Shown: positions 28,524-38,368, counted from the first letter of the stretch. The stretch is DNA of 64,000 bases from Congregibacter brevis (GCF_045689245.1 NZ_CP136865.1:1178001-1242000), one strand, 5' to 3'. The notes: generated by a model from the sequence alone, not told the origin. Program-made: numbers and translations.

Positions 28524-31010
28524 ATGAATCCTCACACGCCGCATCGTTTAGCCGCAGCAGTTTTATTGGTCTCTGCACAGATGGCGATCGCCCAAACTGA
28601 GCCTCAAATGGAGGAGACGGTTGTCGTTGCGAACTCCATAAAGCAGTCAGAGACTGCAGCAATTTTGGCAAAGCGCGATGCGTTTAACGTGGCCGATGTT
28701 ATCTCCGCCGACACCATCGGACGCTTCCCGGATCAGAATCTTGCGGACTCTCTGGCCCGGATTCCCGGTATTGCCATCGAGAGGGACCAAGGTCAGGCGC
28801 GCTATGTAAACCTTCGCGGCGCGCCCTTTCGCTATACCTCTATCGCTTTTGACGGGATCGATGTTCCCGGAGCGGAGAACGGCCGAATTCCGCGCTTCGA
28901 TAGCTTCCCTGCGGTTATCACGCGGGAGCTAACCGTCAACAAAGCCATCACCGCGAACATGCCGGGTGAGGCTGTTTCCGGGTTCATTAATATCGAGACC
29001 CACAGCCCCTTTGATAAAGAAGGACTGAGTCTGGCGGGGGATATCGGTCTGGGGGAGCAGGATTTGGGCGGTGGCGATGTCGAACGCCTCAATCTCCGAG
29101 GCTCATTTTCAAATGAAAACTTCGGGATTCTCGGCTTTTACTCCGAGAACAGCCGCGAGCAGGTTACGGACAATCGGGAGTTTGATTTCGGCCTGACTGA
29201 AGACGGGACTCTAATCCCCAATGAAGTTGACTTTCGCAGCTATAAGATCAAGCGCTCCGACGAGGCCTACGGGGGAACCCTGGAGTACCGAGGGGAGGGC
29301 GCTTTGAGCCGGGTGTATTTAACGACCCTTTATAGCGAGTTCGTCGACGAAGAAGAGCGCAACCAGTATGTGTTTGATTTTCTTGCTCCTCAGCCCGGAG
29401 AGACGGCACAAGGCGTTCCTTTGTCGGTAACACGAGCATTGCAAAGCGGTAGTTATGAAAACTCCACCTTTACCAACACCCTGGGAGCTGACTTCACTGT
29501 CGCGGGATTCGAGGTACAAGCAGCGTACAACCATACCGAAACCGAGTTTCTTCAAGACTTGCCCATTACCTTCCAAACCGCGGGTTTCGCTGGTCTAACC
29601 GCCGATGGACCTGTTCCCTATTTCGGCGATTACGATTTCAGTAATCAAACCGATCCGCTCTTGTTCCTCAGTTCGCCCCTTGCGCCAGGAGAAACCGCAG
29701 ACCCGGCAAACGCGGTTTTTCTGGCAAACCTTGGTATAGGTGTCTTCAATCCTCTTGATCAGGAAGTGAATAAGTACAAGCTGGATTTACAGCGAGAGGT
29801 CGGCAATAACTCGACGCTGGCCTTTGGTCTTCAATTTGATCAGCGAGAAGCACAGGGTGGTTCTATTACTCAGGCGGTGGTGGGGTTCCCCGTCGATACG
29901 GTCACGATTAACGACTTCAACACAGGCGCTCTCTGGAACTCCAATACGACCAACACAATCGGAGGTACGGTGTTTGATAACCCTGCCTTGGATGCGGCTT
30001 GGCAAGCCTCGGGCGCCTATCCTTCGAAGGAGGTACCGCCAGAGAATGAAATCAGAATTAATGAAGATATTCTCGCGCTGTACGGGATGTACACCATGCA
30101 GTTCGACTGGGGTAGTGCCATCCTGGGTTTGCGTGTAGAGCAAACTGATGTCGAGAACATAGGTGTGGACGGTTTTGTCTATGAGGATGACTTCACTAAT
30201 TGGCTGCCCAATGCTCACTTGAACTTTGATCTAGCGGACAACCTGAAGCTGCGTCTGTCTGCCAGCACTGGGGTGAATCGACCGACATTCAACGAATGGC
30301 GTGCAACCGCAGCCCTTAACCCTGTTGACGAAGAGATCAACGGCGGTAACCCGACTCTCGAGGCAGAGGAATCTTACGGATTCGACTCCTCCCTTGAGTA
30401 CTACACAGAAAACGGAGGAATACTCTCGGCAGCGCTTTTCTACCGTGTTGTAGACAACGTCATTTATGCCGATACGACGATGGTTGATGCTGGGCTCTAC
30501 GATCCTGCACTCGCGGGCCAGCAGTACAATTACATCGGTTTTCTTAACGGCAGCGATGGCGAGTTTGCCGGCATAGAGCTCAATGCCGTTTACTTTCTCG
30601 ACGAGCTCATCGATGGACTTGGAGTTAGTGCCAATCTCACGCTAGCCGATAGCGAATTTACCCAAGAGAATGGTGAGGTGGTAGGGCTTCCCGGCACTTC
30701 AGACAGAATTTGGAACGCCGCTGTTTTCTACGAGAAGTTTGGCATCTCCGTACGTATCAACTATAGCTACCGAGATGATTGGATTTCACCTATCGAAGAC
30801 CCACAGGAGTTTTGGGGTGAGATGGAGCGCCTGGACGCACAGATTTCCTACACCTTGCCAGTAAACCTTGCGGGTAGCGAGACGATGATCTACGCGAGCT
30901 TCAACAACATCACTGATGAGACGGATGTGCGTTTTGCAGGTAACGGCACCATCAATCAGTCTGAGAGCTTCGGCATGCATTATCTAGTGGGCTTGCGGAT
31001 CAACCTCTAA
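28524..31010 (+). CDS. TonB-dependent receptor, Xanthomonas/Caulobacter type
   Basis: The 828-residue mature frame starts at ATG 28524 (AGGAAA upstream); an upstream in-frame ATG adds 24 residues without a signal peptide. The signal peptide ends at MAIAQ. The plug has a TonB-box-like EETVVVA and the hallmark run VISADTIGRFPDQN, LARIPGIAIERDQG and YVNLRGAPFRY, typical of the TonB-Xanth-Caul subgroup, which often imports sugars or sugar phosphates. The barrel runs to the C-terminal YLVGLRINL. A secreted phosphatase gene follows 82 bases downstream, which suggests import of a compound released from a phosphate ester. Confidence 0.93.
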   Translation: MNPHTPHRLAAAVLLVSAQMAIAQTEPQMEETVVVANSIKQSETAAILAKRDAFNVADVISADTIGRFPDQNLADSLARIPGIAIERDQGQARYVNLRGAPFRYTSIAFDGIDVPGAENGRIPRFDSFPAVITRELTVNKAITANMPGEAVSGFINIETHSPFDKEGLSLAGDIGLGEQDLGGGDVERLNLRGSFSNENFGILGFYSENSREQVTDNREFDFGLTEDGTLIPNEVDFRSYKIKRSDEAYGGTLEYRGEGALSRVYLTTLYSEFVDEEERNQYVFDFLAPQPGETAQGVPLSVTRALQSGSYENSTFTNTLGADFTVAGFEVQAAYNHTETEFLQDLPITFQTAGFAGLTADGPVPYFGDYDFSNQTDPLLFLSSPLAPGETADPANAVFLANLGIGVFNPLDQEVNKYKLDLQREVGNNSTLAFGLQFDQREAQGGSITQAVVGFPVDTVTINDFNTGALWNSNTTNTIGGTVFDNPALDAAWQASGAYPSKEVPPENEIRINEDILALYGMYTMQFDWGSAILGLRVEQTDVENIGVDGFVYEDDFTNWLPNAHLNFDLADNLKLRLSASTGVNRPTFNEWRATAALNPVDEEINGGNPTLEAEESYGFDSSLEYYTENGGILSAALFYRVVDNVIYADTTMVDAGLYDPALAGQQYNYIGFLNGSDGEFAGIELNAVYFLDELIDGLGVSANLTLADSEFTQENGEVVGLPGTSDRIWNAAVFYEKFGISVRINYSYRDDWISPIEDPQEFWGEMERLDAQISYTLPVNLAGSETMIYASFNNITDETDVRFAGNGTINQSESFGMHYLVGLRINL

Positions 31011-31035
31011 AAACCATCACCCATGGTCGCTGCGT

Positions 31036-31060
31036 GGGGCGGATATTTGACGCCCCTTCT
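31036..31060 (+). terminator. hairpin between TonB receptor and phosphatase genes
   Basis: GGGGCG (31036-31041) pairs with CGCCCC (31051-31056) and is followed by TTCTT. It may be a leaky terminator or a 3' end stabiliser that sets the ratio of receptor to phosphatase. Confidence 0.4.
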
Positions 31061-31092
31061 TACACGAATGGTCTCAGGCCCCGGAGTTAATC

Positions 31093-32001
31093 ATGAACCT
31101 TAGAGCCCTTTTTCTCTTCTTGCTGCTTGCCGTGCCCTCGACATCGTGGGGCGACAAGGCCGTGGCCGAAAGCGTGCCATCTGCCGCCGCATCTGAGCAA
31201 GTCCTCATTAGCTATCGTCGTTTGTTGCCTCTAGAGGGTGGATCAAACTTTAGGGATCTAGGTGGCTACCCCACCGCGGACGGGCACACGGTTAAGCGCG
31301 GTTTGCTATTCAGGTCAGGAGCGATGACAGGCCTAACCGAAGGCGACGAAGAATACCTGCAGCAATTCGGTTTTCAGAGTGTCGTGGACCTGCGCTCGAC
31401 TGAAGAGGTGGAACTCTATCCCAATCGTTGGGCTAAAAGTGCAGAGCTTAGCTACCGGCATCATGACTACTCTATTGTGGCTATGATGCGACAAGCGGCG
31501 CCTGGCACTGAGGAAAAGCCCAGTGACTACAGTGCGATGTACCTGCAGATGATGGAGTTTCTCAAGCCGCAACTGACGATGTACTTCGAAACCCTGCTTA
31601 ATGCCGAAGTGCCTGCGGTAGTTAATTGTTCTGCGGGACAAGATCGTACAGGTGTAACTTCAGCACTCTTACTGACCGCCCTTGGGGTTGATCGAGAGCT
31701 GATTATTGAGGACTACCTCTTATCGACGGATTTTCGTGAGCCCAAGAAAGAAAAGGGTGACGTTGATTTGGCTGTGGCCGCTAAGACCAATGCCTTTGCG
31801 GCCATGATGCTCAAGTTCAGTGAGGGGCAAGACTCTTCGCGTCCAAACCCGCTTGTGACAAAGGATGGGACGCCGTTTCTACAATTTACCTTTGAGTCTA
31901 TCGAAGCGCAGTACGGCGATGTCGTAAGCTATCTGGCGAGCGAGTTGGGAGTGGACGCCGCGGAATTGGCGCTTCTTAGGCAGATGTATTTGGAAAGCTA
32001 G
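31093..32001 (+). CDS. secreted dual-specificity-type phosphatase (Tyr/Ser phosphatase, PF13350-like)
   Basis: The 302-residue product has a signal peptide (FLFLLLAVPSTSWG), the family opener GGSNFRDLGGY, LFRSGAM and VVDLRSTEEVE, and the P-loop CSAGQDRTG carrying the catalytic Cys and Arg of the Cx5R signature. Members act on phosphoproteins, phosphoinositides or other organic phosphates. Export plus the neighbouring TonB receptor argues for nutrient phosphate esters. GGAG lies eight bases before the ATG. Confidence 0.88.
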   Translation: MNLRALFLFLLLAVPSTSWGDKAVAESVPSAAASEQVLISYRRLLPLEGGSNFRDLGGYPTADGHTVKRGLLFRSGAMTGLTEGDEEYLQQFGFQSVVDLRSTEEVELYPNRWAKSAELSYRHHDYSIVAMMRQAAPGTEEKPSDYSAMYLQMMEFLKPQLTMYFETLLNAEVPAVVNCSAGQDRTGVTSALLLTALGVDRELIIEDYLLSTDFREPKKEKGDVDLAVAAKTNAFAAMMLKFSEGQDSSRPNPLVTKDGTPFLQFTFESIEAQYGDVVSYLASELGVDAAELALLRQMYLES

Positions 32002-32115
32002 ATTCTGGAATAGCGCGAGCATCCTTTGGCGCCGCTATTCACTCGAGCTCACCCGCTGACTTAAAAAGTTGTTATAAGAGATCCTGAGGAAACCCTTCGG
32101 GAGCTTAGATTCAAC

Positions 32116-33321
32116 ATGCGCGAGAAGATTAGTTTTGAGAGTGACGGCCATTTTCTCAGTGGTGCCTTAGAGACGCCGGAGTCCGAAGTACGCTGTTACG
32201 CCCTGTTTGCTCATTGTTTTACCTGTGGCAAAGACGTCGCCGCCGCGTCGCGTATTTCTCGTGCGCTCACCGCGGAGGGGATAGCGGTGCTGCGCTTTGA
32301 CTTCACCGGGCTGGGTAACAGCGACGGTGACTTTGCGAATACAAATTTCTCCTCAAATCTGGAAGACCTTCTCGCGGCGGTTGATTATCTTCGAGAGCAC
32401 TTTGAGGCCCCTAAGCTACTGGTAGGCCATAGTCTGGGTGGCGCTGCCGTTTTGGCGATGGCACATAAGGTGCCCGAAGCTACAGCGGTGGCGACTATCG
32501 GTGCTCCTCATCGTGCCGAGCACGTGCTGCACAATATGGCGTCGTCATTGGACGAGATTCGACGTGCCGGTGAGGCCAAAGTGAATCTGGCGGGTCGAGA
32601 GTTTTTGGTGAAGCGGCAGTTTGTGGAAGATCTCGAATCTCACGAAAGCGGCGCGATTAGCTCACTTCGCAAAGCACTATTGGTAATGCACGCTCCCTTG
32701 GATGCGACCGTGTCGATTGAGGAGGCTGAGAAAATCTATCTGGAGGCCCGTCACCCCAAGAGCTTCGTCAGTCTGGATGACGCCGATCACCTGTTGAGTA
32801 AACGAACCGACTCGCAGTATGTGGCATCGGTCATTGCCGGCTGGGCGAGTCGGTATCTTCCGGCTGCCACCGAAGCCTCAAAGCGGTCGGTCGCATCGGG
32901 TGAGGTACTCGTGGAGGAGAAAGACCATGTCTTTACCCAGCACGTTTACAGCGACTCGCACCACTGGCTTGCGGACGAGCCTCGCTCGGTGGGTGGCGCG
33001 AACACGGGGCCAGATCCTTACGAGCATCTTCTTGCGTCCCTAGGTGCCTGCACGGCCATGACTCTGCGAATGTATGCTCGCCGAAGAAACGTTCCCCTCG
33101 AGCATGCCGTGGTTGAGCTCAAGCACAGTCGCAACTACGTTGTTGATTGTGAAACTTGCGAGGAAGGGACGGCAAAGATCGAACTGATCGAGCGCTTGGT
33201 CACCCTGGAGGGCGACTTAACGGATGGTCAGCGGGAGAAGCTGTTACAAATCGCTGATCGCTGTCCAGTGCATCGCACGCTTCACAGTGAGTTGCGAGTA
33301 GATACCATTCTCCAGTCTTGA
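32116..33321 (+). CDS. alpha/beta hydrolase-OsmC fusion protein
   Basis: This is a 401-residue two-domain protein. Residues 1-250 are an alpha/beta hydrolase with nucleophile elbow VGHSLGGAA, a possible acid (APLDATVS) and DADHLL as the His motif. Residues 265-401 are an OsmC/Ohr-type domain with the two reactive cysteines, one in LGACTAMTLRMYA and one in ADRCPVHRTL. OsmC proteins reduce organic hydroperoxides with dithiol donors. This fusion is a known architecture in proteobacteria, thought to link ester cleavage with peroxide removal. No partner gene adjoins it. Confidence 0.9.
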   Translation: MREKISFESDGHFLSGALETPESEVRCYALFAHCFTCGKDVAAASRISRALTAEGIAVLRFDFTGLGNSDGDFANTNFSSNLEDLLAAVDYLREHFEAPKLLVGHSLGGAAVLAMAHKVPEATAVATIGAPHRAEHVLHNMASSLDEIRRAGEAKVNLAGREFLVKRQFVEDLESHESGAISSLRKALLVMHAPLDATVSIEEAEKIYLEARHPKSFVSLDDADHLLSKRTDSQYVASVIAGWASRYLPAATEASKRSVASGEVLVEEKDHVFTQHVYSDSHHWLADEPRSVGGANTGPDPYEHLLASLGACTAMTLRMYARRRNVPLEHAVVELKHSRNYVVDCETCEEGTAKIELIERLVTLEGDLTDGQREKLLQIADRCPVHRTLHSELRVDTILQS

Positions 33322-33424
33322 CGGCTACCTGGCGCCCTGCATAGTTCCCGTACTACAGCAGCGGAGCAGCGCCGTTTCTTGGCGGGCTGTCTTGTTATGA
33401 TGCGGCATCGACGGAAGGATGTGC

Positions 33425-34516
33425 ATGCCAGACTTACTTATCGGAGCGATCGGTTTTAGCCTGTCCCAGGTGCTCTTGGGTTTGCTGCTGTTGGCACGTC
33501 AGCCCCGGTGGTGGATGAGTGAAAAGCTATTCGCGCTTTTTATGCTGGCGATTCTTGGATACCTTCTGACCCCCGTACTACGAGGAACGCCGTTGTCGCT
33601 GCTCGCGACCACGCTGCAAACGGCGACTCCCGGTCTTTTTTGGCTGCTTAGTCTCAGCATCTTCGACGATCGATTTCGTATGCAGGCCTGGCAGCTGTCT
33701 TTGGTTAAATTCACGGTGTTTATGCCGCTTCTGGGCGCTCTCTTTTCCCTGAATGAATGGCGTTGGCTGTTCATCGACTTGCCGCAACTACTGGAGTTTG
33801 TACTTTTAGCACTGACCTTGTGGGCTATTGTGCGCCACTGGCGTACTGATCTCGTGGAATCTCGTCGTCGCTTGCGGCTATGGTTCGTCGGTGTCAATGG
33901 CAGCTACCTGTTCATACTCATACTGTCGCGTGAAGTGCTTTTTCCCGGGGCGCCGTGGTTGTACATTCTTGAGTACGTTCCACCCGCCGCACTCCTTCTC
34001 GCAGTGAATGTAGCGCTATTGCAGTACCGGCGAGGGCTGCTCTTTACCGCTTTAGAGCCTCAGGCGGCACCCGTGGCTGCAAATGATGCTGTAAACGAGT
34101 CAGAAGACGCTGAGTTGGCCGCTCTTTTGCAGGAATTTATGGAAGATGGCGACGTTTGGCGGGAGATGGGCTTAAGTATTGGTAGTTTGGCGCAAAAATT
34201 GGAGGTCCCTGAGTATCGCTTGCGGCGCGCGATCAATGGTGCGCTGGGCTATCGTAACTTCAGCGATTTTTTGAGCAGTTATCGTATTCGCGAGACGGCA
34301 AAACGCCTTTCCGATCCCGACGAAGACCACTTACCCGTGCTGACTATCGCGATGGATTCGGGATTCAGGTCGCTGAGCTCGTTCAACAAGGCTTTTAAGG
34401 ATACGCAGGGGCAAACACCGACAGCCTGGCGCAAAGCACATCGGCAACAGAGCGGAGGGGTGAGCGACACAACCAAGGAAGGCTCGCGAGACAAGTCTGT
34501 CAGTGCTTCTGCCTGA
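33425..34516 (+). CDS. membrane-anchored AraC-family regulator
   Basis: The 363-residue product starts at ATG 33425, which has GGAAGG at proper distance; the ATG two codons earlier abuts it. Six to seven hydrophobic segments fill residues 1-210. A linker is followed by a C-terminal AraC domain (SIGSLAQKLEVPEYRLRRAI, FSDFLSSYRI, ILTI-like VLTIAMDSGFRSLSSFNKAF). Membrane AraC proteins of this shape commonly switch neighbouring operons in answer to an outside signal. The cytochrome and TonB-receptor genes that follow on the same strand are the likely targets. Confidence 0.88.
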   Translation: MPDLLIGAIGFSLSQVLLGLLLLARQPRWWMSEKLFALFMLAILGYLLTPVLRGTPLSLLATTLQTATPGLFWLLSLSIFDDRFRMQAWQLSLVKFTVFMPLLGALFSLNEWRWLFIDLPQLLEFVLLALTLWAIVRHWRTDLVESRRRLRLWFVGVNGSYLFILILSREVLFPGAPWLYILEYVPPAALLLAVNVALLQYRRGLLFTALEPQAAPVAANDAVNESEDAELAALLQEFMEDGDVWREMGLSIGSLAQKLEVPEYRLRRAINGALGYRNFSDFLSSYRIRETAKRLSDPDEDHLPVLTIAMDSGFRSLSSFNKAFKDTQGQTPTAWRKAHRQQSGGVSDTTKEGSRDKSVSASA

Positions 34517-34683
34517 GCCCTGAAACTCACTATAAAAATGCGGTTCAGCGGTGTTTTTTTCAAGAATCTGACCACAAAAGCTGACGGATTTCTGAAATTA
34601 GGAAGATTTGCCGTACAAAAAGACGACAATTGCACTTCTTTCGGGCATTTAGTCCGCGGCTTACTGCGGCATGGACAAACATA

Positions 34684-35328
34684 ATGATCAAAACCAGACG
34701 CGTTAGTTATTTTATTGCCGCGACTATGGGGGCGACCATCGGTCTGCTACACGCCTCTTTGACTGCCGCCGCCGACGTGGATCTTGGTAAAGCTTTGTAC
34801 GCTCCTTGTGTCGCCTGCCACGGTGCAGATGGCGCTGGGATAGCGGCCATGAACGGGCCTGCGCTAGCGGGGCAAGACGGAGCCTATTTAGAGCGGCAGC
34901 TTCACAACTTTAAATCCGGTGTCCGGGGTAACGATGAGCGGGATACGCTCGGTAAGCAAATGCAGGGTATGGCCGCGCTTTTAGCCGATGAGGCCTCGGT
35001 AGCTAATGTCGTTGCCTATATAGGAAGCCTGCCGTCAGTTAACACTTCAGGCACCATAGAACACGATCAGCGCAACGGTGAAGTGCAGTACAACGCCTCC
35101 TGTGGTGCTTGCCATGGCCCAGCGGGTAAAGGCAATTCGACGATGAATGCCCCGCGTTTAGCCGGACTGGATGAAGCCTACCTGCGCCGTCAGTACGCGA
35201 ACTTTGCTGACGGAGTCCGGGGATCCCACGAGGACGACCGCTTGGGGCGGCAAATGCAGATGATGGCAACAATGTTGAGCACGGAAAAAGACGTAACCGA
35301 CGTCATTGGATACCTTCTCTCTCAATGA
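34684..35328 (+). CDS. cytochrome c4-like di-heme protein
   Basis: The 214-residue product starts at ATG 34684 with a signal peptide ending near TAAADVD. Two cytochrome c domains carry CVACH (C42) and CGACH (C140). Each is followed by a distal Met region (KQMQGMAALL and RQMQMMATML). Such proteins shuttle electrons in the periplasm to oxidases or peroxidases. It directly precedes a MauG/CcpA-type di-heme gene, so it is the natural electron donor for that enzyme. An upstream in-frame ATG at 34630 would add 18 residues and spoil the signal peptide. Confidence 0.9.
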   Translation: MIKTRRVSYFIAATMGATIGLLHASLTAAADVDLGKALYAPCVACHGADGAGIAAMNGPALAGQDGAYLERQLHNFKSGVRGNDERDTLGKQMQGMAALLADEASVANVVAYIGSLPSVNTSGTIEHDQRNGEVQYNASCGACHGPAGKGNSTMNAPRLAGLDEAYLRRQYANFADGVRGSHEDDRLGRQMQMMATMLSTEKDVTDVIGYLLSQ

Positions 35329-35359
35329 AAGCGCCCCTTTCAGTAAAGGCTTCTTCGCA

Positions 35360-36721
35360 ATGAAGGCTCCCTTGCTCACAGCTTGCATCGTTGGAGCTAT
35401 TGCGGGTTTTGCGGTCATGGTCGCGAGTTCAAATGACCTTGGGCGTCCCGCAAAGGGTTCGCAGGTGGTCGCCAGCGCAGTGAGTGCCTTCGCTGGGAGC
35501 GCGTTGGTTGGTGAGCAAGCTGCACCGGCTAAGATCACACTAAGCGAACTTTGCCCGCCGAGCTTTGAGAAGACCGACGCTGGGGTTTGCGAACTTCGCA
35601 ACATGTATCAGTTCTATGACTCTCTCCAGAACCAGGGAGTCGGTGGGACGCAAACCGCTTTGCCAGCGCATCGCGATGGTTTTAGTCCCGAGCAAATAGA
35701 CCTGGGTCGCTACCTGTTTTTTGATCCTGCGCTGTCGGGAGATGGTTCGACGTCCTGTGCCAGTTGCCATCACCCTGAGTTGGGATTTAGTGATGGCCGG
35801 GCGCGGGCGGTGGGTGTCGCCGGCCACGAAGTGAAACGGTCTTCGCCCACGCTCTGGAATGTAGCCTTTCTGAAAAACCTGTTTTGGGATGCCCGAGCGG
35901 ACAGTCTCGAAGAACAGGCCCAGGGGCCGCTGTACTCTCCCGAGGAGATGGGTAACAACCCCGCGCAGTTACTCGCGACACTCCATGGCAGTGAAGACTA
36001 CCGTCGACTGTTCCGTCAGGCTTTTCCTGCCGGGCAACTCGATGAGATTAGCCTTAAGCAGGTTTACATTTCTCTCGCAGCCTTTCAGACATCGTTGATA
36101 TCCCTAAACAGCCGTTACGATCGCTATGCACACGGCTATCACGCGGCGCTGACCGACAAAGAAATCGAAGGAATGAACGTGTTCCGTTCTTTTGTAGCTC
36201 GCTGCGCTGAGTGCCATACACCGCCATTGTTCACTAATCAGCAAGTTGCCGTTATTGGGTCTCCAGAGCCTCTCGGATTACCTCTGGATATTGGTGCCGA
36301 AGCGACATGGAATGCGCCCAAGATGAAGGGTGGTTTCAAAGTCCCTACCTTGCGCAATATCGCAAAGACTGCGCCCTACATGCACTCCGGGCGTTTTGGA
36401 ACACTGCGAGAGGCCGTGGAGTTTTATACAGGCGGCCGTGGCCACGCGGTCCCCGAGGGCGTTGATATGCACATTCACTGGCATATCTGGGAGCCGAACC
36501 TGACTGACGACGAACTCGATCGTCTGGTGGATTTTTTGGGCGCACTGACTGACGAAACGTTTACCCCGGAGATACCCCGTCGGGTTCCCTCCGGTTTGGC
36601 ACCGATCGGCGTATCGCCGCTGACTGATTTCAACAATAGTGATAACACTTCGCGCACCACGGCGGCAGTTGCCGATGGTTTAGAAGATAAAACGGTAAAT
36701 CTTGGGGGAGCATCATCATGA
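35360..36721 (+). CDS. di-heme cytochrome c peroxidase/MauG-family protein
   Basis: The 453-residue product starts at ATG 35360 with an N-terminal signal or anchor (LLTACIVGAIAGFAVMVASS). Two heme sites are visible: CASCH at C133 within a CASCHHPELGFSDGRA block, and CAECH at C282, followed by FKVPTLRNIAKTAPYMHSGRF, the family hallmark. The family reduces peroxide or oxidises cofactors and side chains in the periplasm. The N-terminal 100 residues are longer than in classic CcpA. The stop overlaps the next start as ATGA, so the beta-helix cytochrome is made together with it. Confidence 0.9.
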   Translation: MKAPLLTACIVGAIAGFAVMVASSNDLGRPAKGSQVVASAVSAFAGSALVGEQAAPAKITLSELCPPSFEKTDAGVCELRNMYQFYDSLQNQGVGGTQTALPAHRDGFSPEQIDLGRYLFFDPALSGDGSTSCASCHHPELGFSDGRARAVGVAGHEVKRSSPTLWNVAFLKNLFWDARADSLEEQAQGPLYSPEEMGNNPAQLLATLHGSEDYRRLFRQAFPAGQLDEISLKQVYISLAAFQTSLISLNSRYDRYAHGYHAALTDKEIEGMNVFRSFVARCAECHTPPLFTNQQVAVIGSPEPLGLPLDIGAEATWNAPKMKGGFKVPTLRNIAKTAPYMHSGRFGTLREAVEFYTGGRGHAVPEGVDMHIHWHIWEPNLTDDELDRLVDFLGALTDETFTPEIPRRVPSGLAPIGVSPLTDFNNSDNTSRTTAAVADGLEDKTVNLGGASS

Positions 36722-38271
36722 GTATAGGAAGAGTATTGGCCGTGGTCTTGATCGCTGTCGCCTTCGTGGCAGGTCTTCAATTCGGCAAGAAGGCTGGCGG
36801 ATCAGCACCAGTGATTACCACTGCGGGCAGTGGCGCGGCTTACGGTGGGAGTACCGCCGGTGGTGCCAGCGACGCGGATGTTGCTGCAGCGAAAGAGTTC
36901 ATGGTGCAGGGCAGCAGCAAGTTTGTTGCAGGGCCGCCTATGTCTGATGTAGTCGTCACCGTTGAGGACGGCGAGTCCATTCAGGAAGCGGTTAAAGCCG
37001 CTGAGCCCGGAACCACGATTCACGTGATGCCTGGTACTTACAGCGAGACGGTTTACATCGACAAAGACGGTATTCGCCTGATCGGTATTGTCGAAGGATC
37101 ACAGCGCGCCACTTTGCACGGAGAGGGAACGCTAAACGACGCCATCCTGTTCTCCGGTAACAACATCGTTGTCGAAGGATTCCTGATCACCAAGTACAAA
37201 GGCAACGCGATCATGAGTCAGGCGGGTAACAATTTTGAGATTCGCGACAACATTATTGTAGACACCGGTGTTTACGGCATCTTCCCGCAGTTGGGCACCA
37301 ACGGTGTGGTTGAGCACAACGTCGTCTCTGGCATCGAAGATGCTGCGATCTACGTGGGTATGAGTGACAACATTCACGTGGCGTACAACGAAGTCTTCGA
37401 CAGTGTTGCAGGTATCGAGATCGAGAATAGCCGTCACGCGATCGTAGAGAGCAACTTCGTGTACAACAACACCGGTGGTGTTCTTGCGTTCATTACTCCG
37501 GGACTCCCAATCAAGACGACCTATGACGTCATCATTCGTAACAACTGGATCTCAGACAACAACACGCCAAACTTTGGTGCGCCGGGCTCTACGGTGGGCG
37601 GTATCCCTGCGGGTACTGGCATCATGATTATGGCGGCAGATGATGTGGTGATCGAAGGCAACATCATTACCAACAACAAGACTGTGGGAATCATGACGGT
37701 AGATCACAATACGGCGGCGGAACTAACCAACGTGACTGTGGATCCCGAAGCCGATCCCAATTCCGATCGTCTGATGATTCTCAACAACACCATGCATAAC
37801 AATGGCTACGAGACTATTCCCGAGATAAGAGGCCTCATGCTTGCCGATCTTAAGACCGGTAATCCGGATATCTTTGCGATCGGGCCAAGCAATGAGAGCT
37901 GCATTATCAATCGGCACCGTTATGTTCACTCAGGTATCGATGACTATGCTGAGTGTGCATTTACGAATACCACGACTATTGGCAACTATCTGATGCCACC
38001 CGTGGAGCCTCGAGTGATTGAGCCAGGTGAGCGCGGCAAGATTGCTTATCTAGGAATTTGCGCGGGTTGCCACACCTATGAAGGTCGCATGATTGGGCCT
38101 CCAGTAAAGATTATTCAAGCGCTTTACATGGAAAATCCCCATGGCCTTGCGGAGTACATTGCAGCGCCCGTGAAGAAGCGCGAAGACTACCCAGAAATGC
38201 CCAAGCAGGATTATCTGGATGAAGAGACTCGTCTGGCAGTGGCTGAATACATGTTGTCTGTCTCTCGCTAG
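36718..38271 (+). CDS. parallel beta-helix protein fused to a C-terminal cytochrome c domain
   Basis: The 517-residue product begins with a signal or anchor helix (VLAVVLIAVAFVAGLQFG). Residues 80-400 form a right-handed parallel beta-helix: a start like GESIQEAVKAAEPGTTIHV and then ladders of Asn-rich turns such as EIRDNIIVDTGVYG, VIEGNIITNNKTVG and MILNNTMHNNG, as in pectate-lyase-like folds. Residues 435-517 are a mono-heme cytochrome c with CAGCH (C448) and an axial Met in YPEMPKQ. The join of a carbohydrate-binding-type fold with a heme is unusual. Coupled translation with the MauG-like gene suggests an electron partner or substrate for it. Confidence 0.88.
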   Translation: MSIGRVLAVVLIAVAFVAGLQFGKKAGGSAPVITTAGSGAAYGGSTAGGASDADVAAAKEFMVQGSSKFVAGPPMSDVVVTVEDGESIQEAVKAAEPGTTIHVMPGTYSETVYIDKDGIRLIGIVEGSQRATLHGEGTLNDAILFSGNNIVVEGFLITKYKGNAIMSQAGNNFEIRDNIIVDTGVYGIFPQLGTNGVVEHNVVSGIEDAAIYVGMSDNIHVAYNEVFDSVAGIEIENSRHAIVESNFVYNNTGGVLAFITPGLPIKTTYDVIIRNNWISDNNTPNFGAPGSTVGGIPAGTGIMIMAADDVVIEGNIITNNKTVGIMTVDHNTAAELTNVTVDPEADPNSDRLMILNNTMHNNGYETIPEIRGLMLADLKTGNPDIFAIGPSNESCIINRHRYVHSGIDDYAECAFTNTTTIGNYLMPPVEPRVIEPGERGKIAYLGICAGCHTYEGRMIGPPVKIIQALYMENPHGLAEYIAAPVKKREDYPEMPKQDYLDEETRLAVAEYMLSVSR

Positions 38272-38346
38272 AGCATCGAGTTTAAGAGCCCTTAAGGGGA
38301 GCCGAAATAGAAGTTTCAGTGAGGACGCCCCGCTAGAAAACCACTC

Positions 38347-38368
38347 AGGGCGGCAATGCCGCCCTTTC
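38347..38368 (+). terminator. GC-rich hairpin after the beta-helix cytochrome gene
   Basis: AGGGCGGC (38347-38354) and GCCGCCCT (38358-38365) form a perfect 8-bp stem with a three-base loop, followed by a short T run. It sits between the cytochrome genes and the second TonB receptor gene. Confidence 0.55.
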
